Below are positions 1 through 8,142 of a stretch of 64,000 nucleotides of DNA, in pieces. The stretch lies in contig NW_020312827.1 of assembly GCF_003265705.1 (NCBI RefSeq), positions 14,876,120 to 14,940,119 of the forward strand, given 5' to 3'. The position numbers and the translations under genes were made by a program. How positions within the stretch are numbered: the stretch's first letter is position 1; the number at the start of each line of letters is the position of its first letter. Origin of the DNA: Callorhinus ursinus. Its lineage: Eukaryota; Chordata; Mammalia; Carnivora; Otariidae. A model generated the notes under the pieces. That model searched no databases. It saw only the letters and a list, made by a program, of their open reading frames with translations, and was not told the origin of the DNA.

Positions 1-552
1 TTCCTTGATCTTGGGAGGGGTCCTCTCTGCCTCTAGGATGCGAATGTTTGTTTCATTCCCCAGATTAGGGAAGTTCTCAGCTATGATTTGCTCAAATACA
101 TCTTCTAGTCCTCTCTCTCTCTCCACTCCCTCCAGGATTCCAATTATTCTGACATTGGAACGCTTCATGGTGTCACTTACTTCTCTGATTCTATTTTCAT
201 GGATTATGAGTTGTTTTTCCCTGGCCTCCTCTTTCCCCTTTTTATCTATTATATTGTCTTCCAGGTCGCTTATTCGTTCTTCTGCCTCAGTTACCCTAGC
301 TGTTAGATTATCTAGGTTGGATTGAATCTCATTGATAGCATTTTTAAGTTCTGCCAATTCAGCTTTCATTTCTGCCCTTAGAGACTCTATGTTGCCATTA
401 ATTGATTTCTCCATTCTAGCCATTGTCTTCACAATTGCTACCCTCAATTCCATCTCCGACATCTTGGTTATATCTGCATCCATTTGTAAATCTGCAGCAT
501 AAGTCATAATCTCTGAGTCTTTTCTATTTTGGGGGCTCCTCCTCCTAGTCAT
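1..552 (-). CDS. LINE-1 ORF1 protein, N-terminal part (cut by window edge)
   Basis: L1 ORF1 encodes the RNA-binding, trimerising chaperone of the retrotransposition particle. The frame opens with ATG at 552-550 on the minus strand and stays open for 184 codons to the window edge. It begins MTRRRSPQNRKDSEI, a basic start typical of ORF1p. The next roughly 100 residues are rich in Glu, Lys, Leu and Ile in heptad-like spacing (for example AELKNAINEIQSNLDNL), as expected of the coiled coil. The end of the visible part contains RIIGILEGVE and IAENFPNLG, which match the start of the RRM domain. About half of a usual ORF1p is present. No frameshift or stop is seen. Confidence 0.88.
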   Translation of the reverse strand, partial: MTRRRSPQNRKDSEIMTYAADLQMDADITKMSEMELRVAIVKTMARMEKSINGNIESLRAEMKAELAELKNAINEIQSNLDNLTARVTEAEERISDLEDNIIDKKGKEEAREKQLIIHENRIREVSDTMKRSNVRIIGILEGVERERGLEDVFEQIIAENFPNLGNETNIRILEAERTPPKIKE

Positions 553-1418
553 TCTGTTGATGGGTGTTTGAGGGAATGTATAGAGTCCAAATTATTGACC
601 AGAACCCAAGCAAGATGCACCTGTTTTCTAGGGACCATAGGGCTGCTGGCCTCTCATTCTACCAGCCTGTGTTCTGGGGGGAGGGGCCTGCCATGCTGTT
701 CCTCAGGCAACCCTGTTTGGGCGGAGTTGCCCTGCCCCCTGTGGCGGGGGATGGGCTCAGCGGGAATCAGTTTTTGGGGCTTTTGTTCTCTGGAGGCTTT
801 CCCTGTTGGCTTTCTGCATCTCTTCTGCGAGTCCCAGCAGAAGAGACCGATTCCAACCCTCTGCCTCCGAGCAGAGAGACTGCAGTCTGTTCTTCATTGA
901 GCTCTCCAGGCCACACTGTCTCCGTTTCTGTCCGTGCTGCTATAAACTGCAGCGGCCTGGGTTTGTGCGCCCCTCCGCGGCGCTCCCAGTCCTGCCTGCA
1001 GGTCGGAGCACGCCTCTGCCCTTTGGCTTCTAAAACTGCCAGCCGCCTGCAGATCGCACGCGCCACCCCGCCGCGCCGGGTTTCCGCCCTGGGGGCTGCT
1101 CCTTTTCCTGCCGCTACCAGTCTATGAGTCTGTGCCCCGTCCCCAGCGCGAGGCTGTCGCTCACCAGCGGTGTAAGATCCCCACGGCCAGGCACCCTCCC
1201 ACTGCCGTTTATCCTCCGATATCTGCCTGCAGAATCACGGCTCCCCACTTCCTACCTCGAAACCAACTGCCTGCGATATTCTATTTGTAGAGATCCAGAT
1301 CTTCTTACATCTCAGGCTGGTTTCGTGGGTGCTCAGAGTGGTCTGGTAGATATCCAGCTCAATTCCGGGGACCAGTTGAAATAGGGTCCCCTACTCCTCC
1401 GCCATCTTTCCTAGTCCC
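553..1418 (-). promoter_or_regulatory. L1 5'UTR / internal promoter
   Basis: This is the GC-rich leader between the L1 5' terminus and the ORF1 ATG. L1 5'UTRs carry an internal RNA polymerase II promoter; here that is inferred from position and composition. The plus strand of the same stretch carries two long antisense open frames (564-1127 and 1124-1384), described under findings. Confidence 0.75.
1399..1409 (-). promoter_or_regulatory. YY1-like site at the L1 start
   Basis: The minus strand reads AAAGATGGCGG within the first 20 bases of the element, matching the YY1 core (AAGATGGCGG). In human L1 a YY1 site at the same place fixes the transcription start. Function here is inferred by analogy. 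Confidence 0.7.
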
Positions 1419-1442
1419 GGATTTTTTTATGTTAAAGTCTTT

Positions 1443-1648
1443 TTTTATTTTTATTTTTTTAAAGATTTTATTTATTTATTTGACAGAGAGATAGAGAGCA
1501 CAAGTAGGCAGAGTGGCAGGCAGAGGGAGAGGGAGAAGTAGGCTCTCCGCCGAGCAGGGAGCCTGATGCGGGGCTCGATCCCAGGACCCTGGGATCATGA
1601 CCTGAGCTGAAGGCAGATGCTTAATCGACTGAGCCACCCAAGCGCCCC
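1443..1648 (-). mobile_element. SINEC (Can-SINE), inverted
   Basis: Inverted tRNA-derived SINE: T-rich tail and AAGATTTTATTTATTTATTT on the left, then the body (GATGCGGGGCTCGATCCCAG) and the head complement (GACTGAGCCACCCAAGCGCC) on the right. It shares a target site with the next SINE. Outer duplications ATGTTAAAGTCTTT (1429-1442) and ATGTTGAAGTCTTT (1837-1850) bracket both. Confidence 0.93.
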
Positions 1649-1658
1649 TGAAGTCTTT

Positions 1659-1836
1659 TTTTTTTTTTAAGATTTTATTTATTTTGGGGGGAGGGGCAGA
1701 GGCAGAGGGAGAGAGAGAATCCCAGACTCCCCACTGAGCACGGAGCCCCACATGGGGCTAGATCCCAGCTGAGATCATGACCTAAGCTGAAATCAAGAGT
1801 CAGACGCCTAACCGACTGAGCCACCCAGGTGCCCCC
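1659..1836 (-). mobile_element. SINEC (Can-SINE), inverted, second of a stacked pair
   Basis: A second inverted SINE with head complement GACTGAGCCACCCAGGTGCC. It is bounded by TGAAGTCTTT at 1649-1658 and again at 1841-1850. It differs from its neighbour in the body and is therefore an independent insertion, not a tandem duplication. Confidence 0.92.
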
Positions 1837-1850
1837 ATGTTGAAGTCTTT

Positions 1851-2070
1851 AATACATCTGGAATTTACTTGTGAATCATAAGGGGGAAGAGCCCAGTATA
1901 ATTTTTTTTAAACAAATGGATAGCCATCATCATTTATTACATAGACTGCCCTTTTGCCTATGATTTAAAGGCCACCTTTTTGATGTAACAAATCATCACA
2001 TGTGCATAGGTTATTTCTGAACTTTGTTCTTTATATTGCTTTGTCTTTTATCATCCAGCCTCACACTTTA
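1851..2070 (-). mobile_element. Old L1 fragment, inverted
   Basis: The plus strand carries the inverted L1 phrases AATACATCTGGAATTTACTT, ATTTATTACATAGACTGCCC and TATTGCTTTGTCTTTTATCA, which correspond to antisense ORF2 of old L1 families. It is diverged and interrupted at its left end by the two SINEs, so it is the older host sequence. Confidence 0.65.
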
Positions 2071-2087
2071 ATGTGTGTTGACTTTCC

Positions 2088-2211
2088 AAAATCTTTGATT
2101 ACATAGCTTACTCCCTTACTTCCTTCAGGTTCTTTCCTGACCACCTTGTATAAAACAGCCCCCATCTTCCTTTCTGTCCCTCTTCCCTTAGGGAATGAAG
2201 TGAGCATTGTT
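2088..2211 (+). mobile_element. L2 LINE fragment
   Basis: The tract CTTTCCTGACCACCTTGTAT followed by AAAACAGCCCCCATCTTCC resembles the L2 3' region (CCTGACCACC...AGCCCCC). It is short and diverged. Confidence 0.55.
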
Positions 2212-2221
2212 AGCAGTAGGG

Positions 2222-2422
2222 TTTTTTTTTTTTTTTTTTNNNNNNNNNNNNNNNNNNNNNNNNNNNNNNNNNNNNNNNNNNNNNNNNNNNNNNNNNNNNN
2301 NNNNNNNNNNNNNNNNNNNNNNNNNNNNNNNNNNNNNNNGATGCGGGGCTCGATCCCAGGACCCTGGGATCATGACCTGAGCCGAAGGCAGACGCCTAAC
2401 GACTGAGCCACCCAGGCGCCCC
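2222..2422 (-). mobile_element. SINEC, inverted, containing the assembly gap
   Basis: A T-run at 2222-2239 is followed by the N gap and then the SINE body and head complement (GATGCGGGGCTCGATCCCAG ... GAGCCACCCAGGCGCCCC). The 10-bp target duplication AGCAGTAGGG is intact at 2212-2221 and 2423-2432, so the missing sequence lies inside one SINE. Confidence 0.9.
2240..2339. other. Assembly gap of exactly 100 N
   Basis: One hundred unresolved bases directly after an 18-base T run. The round number suggests a placeholder of unknown true size. The missing sequence should be the tail and part of the body of a SINE. Confidence 0.97.
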
Positions 2423-2469
2423 AGCAGTAGGGATGTTTGAACCAAGCAGACCTGTGTGCATACTTCCTT

Positions 2470-2575
2470 GCTGACACCTGCTAACTTCCTGCAAGTTAGT
2501 CACCTCTTTGAGCTTCTGTTTCCTTATCTGTAAAATGGGGATAACTTCTGTAAGGTTGTTTTAGGGTTAAATGTT
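2470..2575 (+). mobile_element. MIR SINE fragment
   Basis: Diagnostic MIR phrase: AAGTTAGTCACCTCTTTGAG, TTTCCTTATCTGTAAAATGG, GGATAAC...AAGGTTGTTTTAGGGTTAAAT. Confidence 0.85.
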
Positions 2576-2703
2576 TTTATTCTTTCATTCAATACATGTC
2601 TATTAAGCACCTTGTATGTATACTTTACTAGGTGCTAGGGATGCAGCAGTGAACAAGACACACAAGGTTCCTGCTCTCCTAGAGCCTATATTCTTCTAGG
2701 ACA
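2576..2703 (+). mobile_element. Ancient L2-class repeat fragment
   Basis: Carries TTCATTCAATACATGTCTAT, AGGTGCTAGGGATGCAGCAG and TGAACAAGACACACAAGGTT, the common mammalian 'gggatacagcagtgaacaagacag' repeat. I assign it to the L2/MIR class without certainty of family. It may be one unit with similar tracts near 22.4, 33.4, 44.9 and 58.8 kb. Confidence 0.6.
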
Positions 2704-2897
2704 CAGGTTGGCAAAGTCTTTATTTTAGGCTTTGTGAGCCATCTGGTCTGTGCAACTTTGCTCGACTCTGCTTGTGTCACAAGAAAGGAACTACAGACGG
2801 TGGATAAATGAATGTGTGTGGCTGTGATTCCAATAACATTTTATTTGTAAAAATAGGTGGCTGGCCTGTGGGCCATAGATGGCTGCCTCCTGTTCTA
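2704..2897 (+). mobile_element. hAT-Charlie-type non-autonomous DNA transposon
   Basis: Matches the widespread MITE with left end CAGG(G)TTGGCAAAGTC, internal TTTTAGGCTTTGTGAGCCAT and right part CCAATAACATTTTATTTGTA followed by GTGGCTGGCCTGTGGGCC. Related copies: 16739-16920 (inverted), 22474-22655 and 54365-54475. Confidence 0.75.
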
Positions 2898-3264
2898 AGA
2901 CAGTAAAAAAACCCATCAGTCAATCCAATTGCGAAGAAAAACATGGGACAATGAGATAAAATAGCTCCCCTATCTGGATTCTCTAGGTGGAGAGAGCAGG
3001 GGAAGGGCTCTTGAAGTTGGTGCTCTTTGAGCTGAGATGTGCCTGGTGGGAGGAGTACTAAGCAGAGGACGCTGCTGGTGACTGGCCTGGTGTGAGGAGC
3101 AGCCTGGAGGGCGCTGCCAGCAGGCGGGCGTGGGGAGGGGATGAAGTGCAGGTAGGCTGTGTGACTGAGTATTGGCTCAGTGTTAATAGTCCCTGTTGGC
3201 CACTTTGAGGGCTGCAGAGAACGGCACACATATATGGCAGTGGGAACGTGAGTTCCCTGAATGT
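2898..3264. other. GALC intron, no recognised element
   Basis: Intronic sequence with a GC-richer middle (about 3050-3150). I see no exon or repeat that I can name. Confidence 0.5.
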
Positions 3265-3400
3265 GGAGTTGGACAACTAAGATTCAGGTTCTAGCTCTGC
3301 TGGTGAATCTCTGATTTTGACTTTTATTCTCACATCTCCGTATCTCCCTCCATAAGATGAAAGAATGAAATTAAGCCCCATTGCATTGTAATTCTGTGAC
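3265..3400 (+). mobile_element. MIR SINE fragment
   Basis: GTTGGACAACTAAGATTCAG, GGTTCTAGCTCTGCTGGTGA, then ATCTCCGTATCTCCCTCCAT and AAGATGAAAGAATGAAATTA follow the MIR order, with divergence. Confidence 0.65.
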
Positions 3401-3527
3401 TTAAAAACAGATTTTATTTTGGTCCTTAGCCTAGTGCTTTGGATCTTTAGCTCTTTACCCTTTGAAATTAGCTACTTTTAAATGTTTAGCTGCAATTGAT
3501 ATGCTGTGAATATATGCTCATACACAT

Positions 3528-3610
3528 GCTATAATAATGATAATAAGAGCTAGTGTTTATTATCTGCTGTATGCTGGGCACTTGGCTCTGCAGGAATGGC
3601 AGCTGTCTGA
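3528..3610 (+). mobile_element. MIR SINE fragment
   Basis: AATAATAAGAGCTAGTGTTT then ATTATCTGCTGTATGCTGGGC matches the MIR start (...TAGCTAACATTTATTGAGCGCTTACTATGTGCCAGGC) with drift. Confidence 0.6.
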
Positions 3611-4230
3611 AGAAATTATTTTTATCTTTCTCTGTCAGTGACCAGTAAGTCATTTCTGTAGATATTTTCCCTTCTTACCCCCTGATCTCCCTCCACCCCA
3701 ATCATCAGTTTAACTGATGGTCACTATTTTTCTAACCTAAGGGTGGGCTCTTCATGTAACTTTGAAGTGATATTCTGCACATGGGGACAAAAAGGACTTC
3801 AGTAAATGGATGCTCTGGCTCCAGGAGCCACGTCCAAAGAGCTGGTGGCTGTTAGACAACGTGTGTGCACGCAAGTACTTGTAAATTACAAATGTTTGTT
3901 TATTTTAGTGGGCTTTTGTCTAAAACTTTATGATGCTATGGAAAGTTTTAACATTTCTGTTGGTTTTACAGCATCTTGGTGGGGTACAAGGAAATCCTGA
4001 GGTCTTCCTTGTGCCTTGAAAACTTTTTACATACGTAGATAAGAATTTCCTCTGAGAGAATTTTTCCTGTGTTTCCAACTTTTGCTTAGACTGTGGAATT
4101 GTGCTTTGCCATGGTCTGAAGCGAGAAGGGTGTTTGCTCCACTGACTAGAGTGGACGTACGTATTAAGAAACAGACCTCAGAGAATCATTTTTATACGTC
4201 TTCAAGGGGGTGCTTTTATCTCTCCTCCAG
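3611..4230 (+). other. 3' end of the last GALC intron
   Basis: Non-repetitive intron sequence ending in the polypyrimidine tract and AG (TTTTATCTCTCCTCCAG, 4214-4230). I looked for the penultimate GALC exon in 2400-4230 and did not find it, so it must lie beyond the left edge. Confidence 0.8.
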
Positions 4231-4232
4231 GG
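4214..4232 (+). promoter_or_regulatory. GALC: Splice acceptor of the GALC terminal exon
   Basis: Pyrimidine-rich TTTTATCTCTCCTCC followed by AG|GG. It decides the exon start at 4231 and keeps the frame of the recognised protein. Confidence 0.9.
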
Positions 4233-4377
4233 CCGGTTCTCCTCTGGCATGCTGAACGGCAGGTATGTCTGGACGAATATCCCTGTGAGTTTCCCGAAGA
4301 ATGGCTGGGCCGCCATTGGAACTCACTCCTTTGAATTTGCACAGTTTGACAACTTTCATGTGGAAGCCACAAGCTAA
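4231..4377 (+). CDS. GALC: Galactocerebrosidase, last coding exon
   Basis: GALC is the lysosomal glycoside hydrolase (family GH59) that removes galactose from galactosylceramide and psychosine in myelin turnover; its loss causes Krabbe disease. This exon encodes the final 48 residues and the stop, in frame from the first base after the splice acceptor. The translation includes [33 protein letters not shown] and [12 protein letters not shown], matching the end of the C-terminal lectin-like domain. The acceptor (TCTCTCCTCCAG) immediately precedes GGC, so this is a true exon, not a processed copy. The exon start is phase 0. From memory human GALC ends ...NFLVEATR, so His for Leu and a terminal Ser for Arg would be lineage differences. 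The rest of the gene lies to the left of the window. Confidence 0.96.
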   Translation, partial: GRFSSGMLNGRYVWTNIPVSFPKNGWAAIGTHSFEFAQFDNFHVEATS

Positions 4378-4520
4378 TATTCACGGAGCACCATAGAACC
4401 ACTCTGGATTTTCTTTCTTTCTGGTTTTGGTTGAGAGCCAGTTCTTTTGATGGATCAATATATGAGCCTCTTGGAGGCTAACAATAGTGAAGAATAAATG
4501 GGGAGAGAAATACATGTTTG
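4378..4520 (+). other. GALC: GALC 3'UTR (proximal form)
   Basis: Follows the TAA at 4375-4377. AATAAA at 4493-4498 is followed by TGTTTGCTTG about 20 bases later, a plausible GU-rich cleavage context, giving a short 3'UTR of about 140 bases. Confidence 0.65.
4493..4498 (+). terminator. GALC: Proximal poly(A) signal AATAAA
   Basis: Canonical hexamer 116 bases after the GALC stop codon with a U/GU-rich stretch downstream. Confidence 0.65.
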
Positions 4521-5654
4521 CTTGATCTTCTGGAAGATATTTTTAGAACTAATGCCCAGGGAAACCAATGAATCTTGAACATGAGCTGATATGTCCCCTA
4601 AAATTCAAGCTGTGCAGCGGACCTCTTGTGAGGCATGGTTTGGGTGGTTCACACCTCGAAGCCTTGGCGTTGATGCTGAGGTGGCTTTCTCCATCGCACG
4701 CGCAAGGGATCGTGTGGACGGCAGTAACCCAGTCATCACAGAGACCGACTGTGTGTCTGAGTGAGCGGATGGCCTGGTCCGGAGGTCACACCACACCGTA
4801 GGGAGCTGAAGAACACTGGAAGTGCTGCTTTTTGAAAACCACTTCAACACATTAATCTTAACACTCTAAAGAGTATTTTGTCTTTTCCTTTTTACGATGA
4901 TGCTTTTGAATAATAGATATGATGAGTGGATGATTGCAAAAATGCCTCACTAATAAACTACCTCTAAAGCTTGTCCTGCAGTAATCAATATGAGCAGATT
5001 AATTGGGTTATCTGCAGTTATTAATTCTTTTAAATCCGACCTTTAGTCTTGTAACCCTTAAGATTCTCTGAACATTTCCCCAGGTGGCTGGAAGGAGGAA
5101 GAAAATCCCACATAGCCAGTGCTTTCCGTGGGTCTACAGATGAAGCTGGAGCAATTTTCTTGTGTGTCATGTCACGGTGCCTCTTGTGGCCTTCTTGTGT
5201 GCCGCTGGTCATGGACTAACACAGCTAATGCGTTCTCTTATCTTTGTGCGTGGAAGAAGGGGCACGCTAAGCTTCTGCTAGTTCATAGAATTGGATCATC
5301 CTTTAATATTCGGTATGATTAGATGCATTTATTTCATGAAAGTACAAATGTGTTTATATTTGAGTGTGGGGAGCGTATTTCTCATGCAGTATAATTTATA
5401 TCGAAGCATTAGTGGACCTCCTAGAAACAACTCCATTGTTTATGTCGATAAAGTAAATTCTGGAATTCTCTAAAATGAAAGTTCAAAACTTCACTGGACT
5501 AATACTAGAATTTTGGTATTTGTAATGGTTTAACATAGGCTAAACTGAATGAAGTTTTGTATTTCTATTAAAGACAAAAAGCTCAATATTAGAATACATC
5601 AGATTATAGAGAAAAATTTTTAATTAAAACCAAGTCTAAGTGATTTCCACTTCA
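4521..5654 (+). other. GALC: GALC 3' flank or extended 3'UTR
   Basis: Repeat-free, AT-rich sequence. Further candidate poly(A) signals are AATAAA at 4952-4957 and ATTAAA at 5567-5572. A distal site near 5.6 kb would give a 3'UTR of about 1.2 kb; human GALC mRNA is known to have a long 3'UTR. I see no other gene here. Confidence 0.45.
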
Positions 5655-6149
5655 GGTCTCTACAGATTTTTTAAGTTAGCTTTATTGTGGTATAATTTAC
5701 ATACAATAAAATGTTCCCATTTTAAGTATACAGTTAAATGAGTCTTGATAAGTGGATACACCCACAAAACCAACACCCCAACCAAGCTATGGAACATTTC
5801 CATTACCCCAGAAAGTTCTTGTGTTGCACCTGTGCAATAATATCTTCTCACCTGCCCCCATCTCAGATTTCTGTTGCTCCTGATAAGTTTTCATTGTTCT
5901 AAAACATTATAGAAGTGGCATCATACACTGTGTACTCTTTTGTGAATGGTTTCTTTCATTCAGCATAATGCTTTTGAGATTTGTCTACGTTGCTATGTAT
6001 ATCAATGGTTTGCTCCTTATTTCAAAGAATATTCCGATTAAACCACAATTTGTCATCCTCTTCCCTCACTTTTTGGAATTACAAATAAATCTGTTATGAA
6101 CATTTGTGTACAAGTCTTTGTGTGGACATATGTTATTTCTTATTTCTTT

Positions 6150-6340
6150 TTTTAAAAGATTTATTTATTTTAGAGAGAGCAGGGGAAGGAACAGAGGGAG
6201 AGCAAAAGAGACAATTTCAAGCAGACTGCCCGCTGAGTCTGGAGCCTGACTCAGGGCTCGATCTCACGACCCCAATATCATGACCTGAACTGAAATCAGG
6301 AGTCAGACACTTAACCAACTGCACCACCTAGATGTCCCTG
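6150..6340 (-). mobile_element. SINEC, inverted, diverged
   Basis: TTTTTTTAAAAGATTTATTT tail, GGGCTCGATCTCACGACCCC body and CACCACCTAGATGTCCC head complement. More mutated than most copies here. It interrupts the old L1 at the nested position expected of a younger insertion. Confidence 0.88.
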
Positions 6341-6701
6341 TTTTCATTTAATACCAAAGAGTGAAACTGCTGGCTCTTTTGGGAAGTGTATGTATAAAGT
6401 GTATAACTTCATAAGAAACTGCCAAACTGTTTTCCAAAATGATTGTATGATTTTACACTCCGATCAGAAGTGTTTGAGAGTTCCAGTTGCTCCACATTCT
6501 TTTCAATGCTTTATATTATTATTCTTTCTAATTTTAGGCGTGTGGGTGTGTAGTAGGCACATGAGATGTTGAGCATCTTTTCATGGGCTTAGTCATTACT
6601 CATGTATTTTGTGAAATGTCTATTCAGATCTTTTGCTCATTTAAAAAATTGGCTTTTCTGTCTTATTGAGTTGTAAGAGCTTTGTATATATTTCAGATTC
6701 A

Positions 6702-6904
6702 GTTTTTAAAGAGATTTTGTTTATTTATTTGAAAGAGAACACATGAGTAAGGCGGGGGGGGGGAGAAGAAGAGGTAAAGAATCCCAAGCATACTCTGTGC
6801 TGAGTATGGAGTCCAATGCGGGGCTCGATGTCATGACCCTGAAATCATGACCTGAGCCGATACCAAGAGTCAGAGGCTTAACTGACTGAGCCACCTGGGC
6901 ACCC
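6702..6904 (-). mobile_element. SINEC, inverted
   Basis: AAAGAGATTTTGTTTATTTA tail, GGGGCTCGATGTCATGACCC body, ACTGACTGAGCCACCTGGGC head complement. It contains a G9 run near 6754. Confidence 0.9.
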
Positions 6905-7803
6905 CCAGATGAAATTTTTTAAATCAGAGAGATGTTTTATAAATAGTTTTCTCCAAGTCTGTATCTTTTCAAGAATACAAAATTTTAATTTGGAAGCGCA
7001 TTTCGTATTTTTTTCCTTTTATAAAAGTAAGTTTTTTTTTGGTGTCCTAAGAAATCTTTGTCTATCCCAAATTCACAAGGATCTCATTCTTTGTTTTCTT
7101 CTAGAAGTGTTATATTTTAGCTTTTATATTCAGGTCTGTGACCCATTTTGCATTACTTTTTGCATATGCTGAGAGGTGAGGTTTGAGGTTCATTTTTTTT
7201 TCTTATATGGATATTCAGGGTTTTTTTGAGTGTCATTTGTTGAAAACACCATCCTTTGTCAAAAATCAATTAGACTATCTATGTGTACATCCAGAAGTAA
7301 ACACTGTATTTTATTCTATTGACTTAATGTTTATCCTTAGCCAAATACCACACTGTCTTTATTTCTGTAGCTTTATAGTCGATGTTGAACTCAGTTTAAA
7401 TCCTCTCAACTTGTTCTTCAAAATTGTTTTGGCTAATATAGGTAAACATAAAGTTTCCATATAAATTTTAGACTCACCTTACATATTCCTGCAAAGAGCT
7501 TCTAGAATTTTTATTTGGGATTACATTAAAATTACAGTTCAATTTGGAGGGAAGGGATTTCTTACTTGTATCGACCCTTCAATCCATGAACATGCTCCAC
7601 CTCCACATTTTTAGGCTTTCCATACTTTTAGCCATTTCTGTAGTTTTCTGTAGAGACCAGGTTTTGCATGTATTTTAAATTTATCATTAAATATTTTATG
7701 GTTTTTTTAATGCTGTTGTACATGGTATTTTTTTAAATTTCCTTTTTCAATTATTTGTTGCACATACATTGAAATATAGTTGCTTTTCTTCTGTTGACCT
7801 GTA

Positions 7804-8051
7804 AATACCACTGCTTCTCCCAGCCTTCCTGGGACAGGTGCATCACTGAGTGTACCAAATACTTCTAGCGGCCACACACCACTAGAGCAAGGAGGAGGAG
7901 CACGCTGGGACAAGGCTGGCACGTTCCTCTCTCCTGCAAGGCCCCTGCAGTACCTCTATGCTACCTGGCAAAAAAGTTATCACAGTATCACAGAGCAGGT
8001 CAAAATAGGGATTGGGGCTGGGAAACCGTAACAGAAGCAGCGCGGTTCCAG
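7804..8051. other. Unclassified segment replacing part of the L1
   Basis: GC-richer than its surroundings. It lies between two L1 parts that are not contiguous in a normal element; the reverse-transcriptase core is missing. I cannot assign it to a repeat family. Confidence 0.5.
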
Positions 8052-8065
8052 TTTCTACATTTCTT

Positions 8066-8139
8066 TTTCTTTTTTTTAATTTAATTTTATTATGTTAATC
8101 ACCATATATTACATCATTAGTTTTTGATGTAGTGTCCAA
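8066..8139 (-). mobile_element. Very short 5'-truncated young L1 (3' end only)
   Basis: Only the terminal 3'UTR of a carnivore L1, inverted: T-rich tail, then ATTATGTTAATCACCATATA and TTACATCATTAGTTTTTGATG. It is flanked by a perfect 14-bp target duplication TTTCTACATTTCTT at 8052-8065 and 8140-8153. Confidence 0.88.
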
Positions 8140-8142
8140 TTT

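Larger units (their letters stand above)
1..1418 (-). mobile_element. 5' end of a young carnivore LINE-1, antisense to GALC
   Basis: Read on the minus strand, this is an L1 beginning near 1418 with a GC-rich 5'UTR of about 865 bp, followed by an open ORF1 that runs off the left edge of the window. The 5' end is intact, so the insertion may be near full length, but the body lies outside the window. It sits in the last GALC intron in opposite orientation. The 5'UTR from about 900 to 1240 is the most CpG-rich stretch in the window. The absence of stops in the visible ORF1 argues for a young copy. Whether it is still active cannot be judged from this part. Confidence 0.9.

Noticed and set aside
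2146..2445. Frames spanning the N gap
   Set aside because: The translations pass through 34 unknown residues and SINE sequence.
2777..3229. 150-codon minus-strand frame
   Set aside because: It overlaps the hAT element in antisense and lies in a GALC intron without splice signals.
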